From positions 1 through 64,000 of the forward strand of contig NZ_MJLT01000068.1 of NCBI RefSeq assembly GCF_001766675.1: a stretch of 64,000 bases of DNA. The letters are read 5' to 3'. Below are positions 60,316 to 64,000 of the stretch, piece by piece. The DNA is from Arthrobacter sp. SW1 (lineage in GTDB: Bacteria > Actinomycetota > Actinomycetes > Actinomycetales > Micrococcaceae). The notes under the pieces were generated by a model. That model saw only the letters and a list, made by a program, of their open reading frames with translations, made no database searches and had not been told where the DNA came from. The translations under genes and the position numbers were made by a program. Within the stretch, counting starts at the first letter, position 1, and every line of letters starts with the position of its first letter.

Positions 60316-60951
60316 ATGAAGTTCATCGGCGCCGGCGCCCGCCCGGGCCAGCCGCAGATCGACCACGATCTGGTCTTCACCGTTCCCAACGTCCTGACCG
60401 TGCTGCGCTTCATGGGCGTTCCCCTGTTCGTCTGGCTCGTCCTCGGTGCCCGCGAATACGGCTACGCCGTCCTGGTCCTGGCCATCATGGGCAGCACCGA
60501 TTGGATCGACGGCTATGTTGCCCGGCGCTTCAACCAGACCTCGCGGCTCGGCCGCATCCTCGACCCCGCCGCCGACCGCCTGGCGCTCATCGCGGTTGCC
60601 GTCACCCTGGTGATCGCCGGCGTCGTCGAATGGTGGTACCTCGCCGCGCTCGTGGTGCCGGACGTCGTCCTCGGCTCCGTGTCGCTGTTCTACTTCCGCA
60701 ACCACCCCGACCTCCCGGTCAGCCGGATCGGCAAGATCCGCACGGCTTTCCTGCTGCTGGGCACGCCGTTGCTGCTGCTCTCCAAGCTGTCCTTCCCGCT
60801 GGCGGACGCCAGCTTCGTGGCGGCCTGGATCTGCCTGGGCCTCGGCCTTGCGGGGCACTGGATCGCAGCGTGGAACTACTTCTGGGCCATCCGCCGCAAG
60901 GGCCGTGAGCTGCGGGAGCAGAACGGCAAGAACGACGGCGGTCGCGGCTGA
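60316..60951 (+). CDS. CDP-alcohol phosphatidyltransferase
   Basis: A 211-residue membrane enzyme with the full CDP-alcohol motif: DGYVARRFNQTSRLGRILDP followed by AADR, which provides the metal- and CDP-binding aspartates. About six helices are visible. It makes a phospholipid such as phosphatidylglycerophosphate, cardiolipin or a phosphatidylinositol-type product; I cannot choose between these. AAGGGG precedes the ATG. Its stop overlaps the next gene (TGATG). Confidence 0.87.
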   Translation: MKFIGAGARPGQPQIDHDLVFTVPNVLTVLRFMGVPLFVWLVLGAREYGYAVLVLAIMGSTDWIDGYVARRFNQTSRLGRILDPAADRLALIAVAVTLVIAGVVEWWYLAALVVPDVVLGSVSLFYFRNHPDLPVSRIGKIRTAFLLLGTPLLLLSKLSFPLADASFVAAWICLGLGLAGHWIAAWNYFWAIRRKGRELREQNGKNDGGRG

Positions 60952-61856
60952 TGGTCTGGTTCGCCGTACTTCTCGCTGTGCTCGGCGCCTTCTGCCTTGC
61001 CATTGGCGCCCAGCGCCAAGGCAGCGCGGTCAAGGCAGACACCGGCGGCCTTGCCCTCAGCTCGCAGGGTTTCCTGCGGCTGCTGCGCAACCCGCGCTGG
61101 GTCCTGGGGCTCCTGCTGTTGTGCGCCGGAATGGTGATGAACGCCGTCGCGCTCGTCAGCGCACCGCTGACGGTTGTCCAGCCGATCGGCGCGATCGCGC
61201 TGGTGATCACCACGATCGTCAACGCCAAGGACCAGGGCCTCACCATCAACCGGGGTACCGTGGTGGCGATCGCCGCCTGTGTCACCGGTTCTGCGCTCTT
61301 TGTGCTCCTGGCGGTCTTTGTCACCCAGGAGAACCACCACGTCAGCGGCGAGGACGAGCTGACCATCGTGCTGCTGCTGGCACTGGCCGTGGCCATCTTC
61401 GGGACGCTGGCGGTGCTGTTCAAGCACCGCATGAGCGCCTTCGTCTACATCCTCGGCGCCGGCGTGCTGTTCGGCTTCGTGGCGGTGTTGACCCGGATCA
61501 TCGGCAAGCACCTGCTGGACCCCAACGGCCAGTTCCTGCTGAATGTCTCGCCCTACTCCGTGGTGGCCATCGCGGCCGCGGGCGGCCTGGGCTCCTGGTT
61601 CGTGCAGAGTGCGTACTCCAGCGGGCCTCCTGACCTGGTCATCGCGGGCCTCACGGTGATCGATCCGATCGTGGGAATCGCCATCGGAATCGCCATTCTT
61701 GGTGAGCTTCGTCCCGATGTCCACGCCGTGACCGCAATCGCCATGGCTGCGGCTGCTCTCCTTGCTATCGTGGGGGTTATTGCCCTGAGCCGGCACCATC
61801 CGGAAGTCACCAAGCGGAAACGGGACGCCAAAGCGGCCGCCGCTCGGAAAGCCTAG
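60951..61856 (+). CDS. DMT-superfamily (EamA/NIPA-like) membrane protein
   Basis: A 301-residue protein with about ten helices and a short basic C-terminal tail (RKRDAKAAAARKA). It resembles DMT-family permeases (AIGAQRQGSAVKAD, LTVVQPIGAIALVITT, VIDPIVGIAIGIAILGE). Its substrate is unknown. Overlap with the phosphatidyltransferase gene and closeness to a GT4 gene suggest a role in lipid or glycolipid metabolism, for example moving an intermediate, but this is inference. Confidence 0.75.
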   Translation: MVWFAVLLAVLGAFCLAIGAQRQGSAVKADTGGLALSSQGFLRLLRNPRWVLGLLLLCAGMVMNAVALVSAPLTVVQPIGAIALVITTIVNAKDQGLTINRGTVVAIAACVTGSALFVLLAVFVTQENHHVSGEDELTIVLLLALAVAIFGTLAVLFKHRMSAFVYILGAGVLFGFVAVLTRIIGKHLLDPNGQFLLNVSPYSVVAIAAAGGLGSWFVQSAYSSGPPDLVIAGLTVIDPIVGIAIGIAILGELRPDVHAVTAIAMAAAALLAIVGVIALSRHHPEVTKRKRDAKAAAARKA

Positions 61857-61964
61857 GGCAAGCTTCACCACTGCACCGCCACATTCCGGCGGCGCATGCG
61901 GCGAAGGCACCGCGAGGCACAGCTTCCCGTGGTGTTCACACCGTGACCAACAGGAGTTCTCCAC

Positions 61965-63161
61965 GTGACCATTCCCGGCAACAGCAAACCGCTCACCATC
62001 CTGATCGCGGCTGACACCTATCCGCCGCACGTCAACGGTGCGGCACAGTTCGGGTACCGGCTCGCGAAGGGCATGACGGGGCGCGGCCACAACGTCCATG
62101 TGCTGGCCTGCCGGCAGGACAAGGGAAAGAGCTTCACCGAATTCCGCAGCGAAGCCACGGTGCACCGCCTCCGCTCGCACGGCGTTCCCACGCACGAGTA
62201 CTTCCGGATCTGCTTCCCCTGGGAGATCAAGAAGGAAATCAGCCTGCTGTTCGACAAGGTCCAGCCCGACGTCGTGCACATCCAGAGCCACTACATGATC
62301 GGCGAACACGTCCTGTACGAGGCCGTGAAGCGCGGCGTGCGGATCGTGGCCACCAACCATTTCATGCCGGAGAACCTGAACCCCTTCCTGCCGTTCCCGC
62401 AGTGGTTCAAGGACATCATCGGCCGCATCTCGTGGAAGGACATGGGCAAGGTCATGGGCCAGGCCGACGTCGTCACCACGCCCACTCCGCTGGCCGCCAA
62501 GGCGATGCACGAGCACGCCTTCCTGCGCAAGGTGCTGCCGCTGTCCAACGGCATTGATTCCGCAGCGTATGAACTGCAGCCGGGCGAAACCATCGAGCCC
62601 CATGAGCACCCCACGGTCCTCTTCGCCGGCCGCCTGGCCGAGGAGAAGCACGTGGACGTGCTGATCGACGCCATTGCCAAGACCCCGTCAGAACTGAATG
62701 TCCACCTGGAAATCGTGGGCGGGGGAGAGGTGCGCCCCGCACTTGAAGCCCAGGTGGCGCGCCTTGGCCTGCAGGGCCGCGTGAAGTTCCTGGGCCTGGC
62801 CAGCGACGAGGACCTCCGCAAGGCCTACATCCAGGCCGACATCTTCTGCATGCCCGGCACCGCCGAGCTCCAGTCCCTCGTGACGCTCGAGGCCATGTCC
62901 GCCTCAACTCCGGTGCTGCTTGCCAACGCCATGGCCCTGCCGCACTTGGTGCGCGACGGCGAGAACGGCTACTTGTTCACGCCCGGAAACAGCAGCGAAC
63001 TGGCCGCCCGCATCGCCGAGCTGGTCCGCTTGCCCAAAGCGGAACTCGAGGCGATGGGCAAGGCCAGCCGCTCCATGGTGGAGCCGCACAGCATCCAAGG
63101 CACCCTGCAGACCTTCGAGGACCTCTACCGCGGGGCGTCCTACGAAGACAAGGTGGTCTAG
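61965..63161 (+). CDS. Glycosyltransferase family 4 (MgtA/PimB-like)
   Basis: A 398-residue GT-B glycosyltransferase. The N-terminal domain starts ILIAADTYPPHVNGAAQFGYRLAKGM and the C-terminal donor site has GRLAEEKHVDVLIDA and CMPGTAELQSLVTLEAMSASTPVL (E-x7-E region). The closest known group is actinobacterial mannosyltransferases making lipoglycan anchors (PimB/MgtA). With the phosphatidyltransferase and DMT protein upstream, it probably glycosylates a membrane lipid. AGGAG precedes the GTG. Confidence 0.85.
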   Translation: MTIPGNSKPLTILIAADTYPPHVNGAAQFGYRLAKGMTGRGHNVHVLACRQDKGKSFTEFRSEATVHRLRSHGVPTHEYFRICFPWEIKKEISLLFDKVQPDVVHIQSHYMIGEHVLYEAVKRGVRIVATNHFMPENLNPFLPFPQWFKDIIGRISWKDMGKVMGQADVVTTPTPLAAKAMHEHAFLRKVLPLSNGIDSAAYELQPGETIEPHEHPTVLFAGRLAEEKHVDVLIDAIAKTPSELNVHLEIVGGGEVRPALEAQVARLGLQGRVKFLGLASDEDLRKAYIQADIFCMPGTAELQSLVTLEAMSASTPVLLANAMALPHLVRDGENGYLFTPGNSSELAARIAELVRLPKAELEAMGKASRSMVEPHSIQGTLQTFEDLYRGASYEDKVV

Positions 63162-63268
63162 CCGCGGCTGCCTGCCGGTGACGCACACGGCACCACGGTT
63201 AGCTACTAGTATTGCTAGGGTGCTTTCGGCCCGAAGCCCGCTGGTCAGCAGCGGCCTGGCGCCGTCAC

Positions 63269-63342
63269 GGGGCTATAGCTCAGCTGGTTAGAGCGCGGGA
63301 CTCATAATCCTAAGGTCCTCGGTTCAAGTCCGAGTAGCCCTA
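63269..63342 (+). tRNA. tRNA with CAT anticodon (Met, or Ile2 if lysidine-modified)
   Basis: A 74-nt tRNA. The acceptor is GGGGCTA/TAGCCCT with a G-U first pair and discriminator A. The anticodon loop is ACTCATAATC and the T-arm is CTCGGTTCAAGTCCGAG. No CCA is encoded. The first pair is not the unpaired or mismatched C1 of initiator tRNAs, so it is elongator Met or the TilS substrate Ile2. I cannot decide between those two. Confidence 0.93.
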
Positions 63343-63350
63343 CATCCACG

Positions 63351-63389
63351 GAACCCCCGGAGATCAATCGATCTCCGGGGGTTCTTTCT
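63351..63389 (+). terminator. Rho-independent terminator after the CAT tRNA
   Basis: Perfect 15-bp arms (63351-63365 and 63370-63384) with an AATC loop, followed by TTTCTTTG. Confidence 0.93.
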
Positions 63390-63410
63390 TTGTCCCGGCC
63401 GATGCGGTAT

Positions 63411-63426
63411 GTTACTCATCAGTAAC
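63411..63426. promoter_or_regulatory. GTTAC-N6-GTAAC palindrome (TetR-like operator), site 2
   Basis: GTTACTCATCAGTAAC is a 16-bp palindrome with a mismatched centre, 68 bp before the acyl-CoA dehydrogenase start. TetR-family regulators of fatty-acid genes often use such sites. It resembles site 1 at 44742-44757. Confidence 0.6.
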
Positions 63427-63494
63427 TTACCGTCAAGTAGCTCCGGCTGCCCGAAGGCGCCGGGAACTTGCGCCGCACCAATGGAGGAGCCCGC

Positions 63495-64000
63495 ATGTCC
63501 AAGACGACCGCCATCGATCCAGACAACCTTCCTTACGCCGACGGCGACTTCTACGGTTTCGAGCAGCTGCTTACCGAAAAGGAGCGGGACCGGCTCTCCG
63601 AAATCCGTGACTTCCTGGCCCGCGAGGTCAAGCCGATCGCCGTCGACTGCTGGAACCGCGGCGAGTTCCCGATGGAGCTGATTCCCAAGCTCGCCGAGAT
63701 CGACCTGGTGAGCCCGGTGCGCCGCCAAGGCTTCTCGAACCTCTTCGCCGGCTTGGTGCATGCCGAGGTCACCCGGGCCGACACCTCGATCGCCACCTTC
63801 ATGGGCGTTCACGACGGACTCTTCACCGGCTCGATCGAAGCCCTGGCCTCGCAGGAGCAGCAGGACGCCTGGCTGCCGGACATCTACGCCATGAAGAAGA
63901 TCGGCGCCTTCGGCCTGACTGAACCGCTCGGCGGCTCCGATGTGGCCGGCGGCACCAGGGCCACGGCGCAGCGCGACGGCGACACCTGGATCCTCAACGG
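63495..64000 (+). CDS. Acyl-CoA dehydrogenase (5' part, cut by window edge)
   Basis: The first 168 codons of an acyl-CoA dehydrogenase. The N-terminal helical domain (DRLSEIRDFLAREVKPIA) leads to the FAD/substrate loop KIGAFGLTEPLGGSDVAGG, which is diagnostic. The start ATG at 63495 has GGAGGA upstream. The gene runs off the window, so the catalytic glutamate is not seen. It probably catalyses the first oxidation of fatty- or branched-acyl-CoA and is likely under the palindrome at 63411-63426. Confidence 0.92.
   Translation, partial: MSKTTAIDPDNLPYADGDFYGFEQLLTEKERDRLSEIRDFLAREVKPIAVDCWNRGEFPMELIPKLAEIDLVSPVRRQGFSNLFAGLVHAEVTRADTSIATFMGVHDGLFTGSIEALASQEQQDAWLPDIYAMKKIGAFGLTEPLGGSDVAGGTRATAQRDGDTWILN

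Noticed and set aside
1..64000. CRISPR arrays, insertion sequences, integrases and rRNA genes
   Set aside because: I saw no regularly spaced repeats, no transposase or integrase motifs, and no rRNA signature on either strand.

Overview
The window is GC-rich and densely coded, with many ATGA, GTGA and TAATG overlaps and GTG starts. It carries a tRNA-dependent amidotransferase operon (gatCAB), a one-polypeptide glycyl-tRNA synthetase, an actinobacterial SAM-IV-type riboswitch on metX, a DtxR/IdeR-type iron box, and many genes with a -10-like hexamer 6-7 nt before the start codon instead of a Shine-Dalgarno sequence. Together these indicate a high-GC Gram-positive actinobacterium, most likely an Arthrobacter-like member of the Micrococcaceae. 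The genus is an inference. I see no insertion sequence, prophage, CRISPR array or rRNA, so this reads as ordinary chromosome rich in catabolic cassettes.

Layout. 0.3-4.4 kb: a CitA/DcuS-type two-component system divergent from a CitMHS citrate carrier. 4.5-9.2 kb: a secreted HAD acid phosphatase, then a PrpF-family isomerase plus a MatC-like carrier divergent from a LysR regulator. 9.3-12.7 kb: gatC-gatA-gatB. 12.9-18.9 kb: a sugar ABC importer (two LplB/YtcP-type permeases and a lipoprotein) with its LacI repressor and a Gfo/Idh/MocA dehydrogenase, headed by a clear promoter-operator. 18.9-27.6 kb: a LysR regulator, a secreted amidohydrolase, tdh-kbl (threonine to glycine), a GH4 glycosidase, a DAO-type flavoenzyme and hutI.

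27.7-36.4 kb is the most interesting region. A secreted 1295-residue GH101 endo-alpha-N-acetylgalactosaminidase diverges from an apparent operon of SIS-domain (AgaS/GlmS-like) protein, ROK kinase, PfkB/LacC-type kinase, class II (tagatose-bisphosphate-type) aldolase and DeoR-family repressor. Read together this is a candidate O-glycan (GalNAc) scavenging locus: GH101 would release Gal-GalNAc from glycoproteins and the intracellular enzymes would take the amino sugar through tagatose phosphates to triose phosphates. A transporter, a deacetylase and a disaccharide-splitting enzyme are not in the window.

36.4-46.8 kb holds a phosphatase, a CPBP protein, an iron-box-associated VOC protein, metY, riboswitch-controlled metX, and several small or accessory genes including an AlkZ-like DNA glycosylase candidate. 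46.8-57.2 kb is largely housekeeping: glyQS, a YibE/F membrane protein, an SDR/TetR pair, dusB-dgt-dnaG, and two tRNA-Asn genes in a perfect 100-bp direct duplication. 57.3-64 kb holds small proteins, a Bcr/CflA-type exporter, a holin-superfamily envelope protein, a CDP-alcohol phosphatidyltransferase, a DMT-type transporter, a GT4 glycosyltransferase, a CAU tRNA and the start of an acyl-CoA dehydrogenase gene cut by the right edge.

A second layer is a set of conserved palindromic intergenic elements. Three copies share the core GCGGGGTCAGTTRCGGCCCAT and lie at gene ends. A related type occurs once in full and once as a half. Two genes also carry 15-16 bp tandem duplications at their stop codons.
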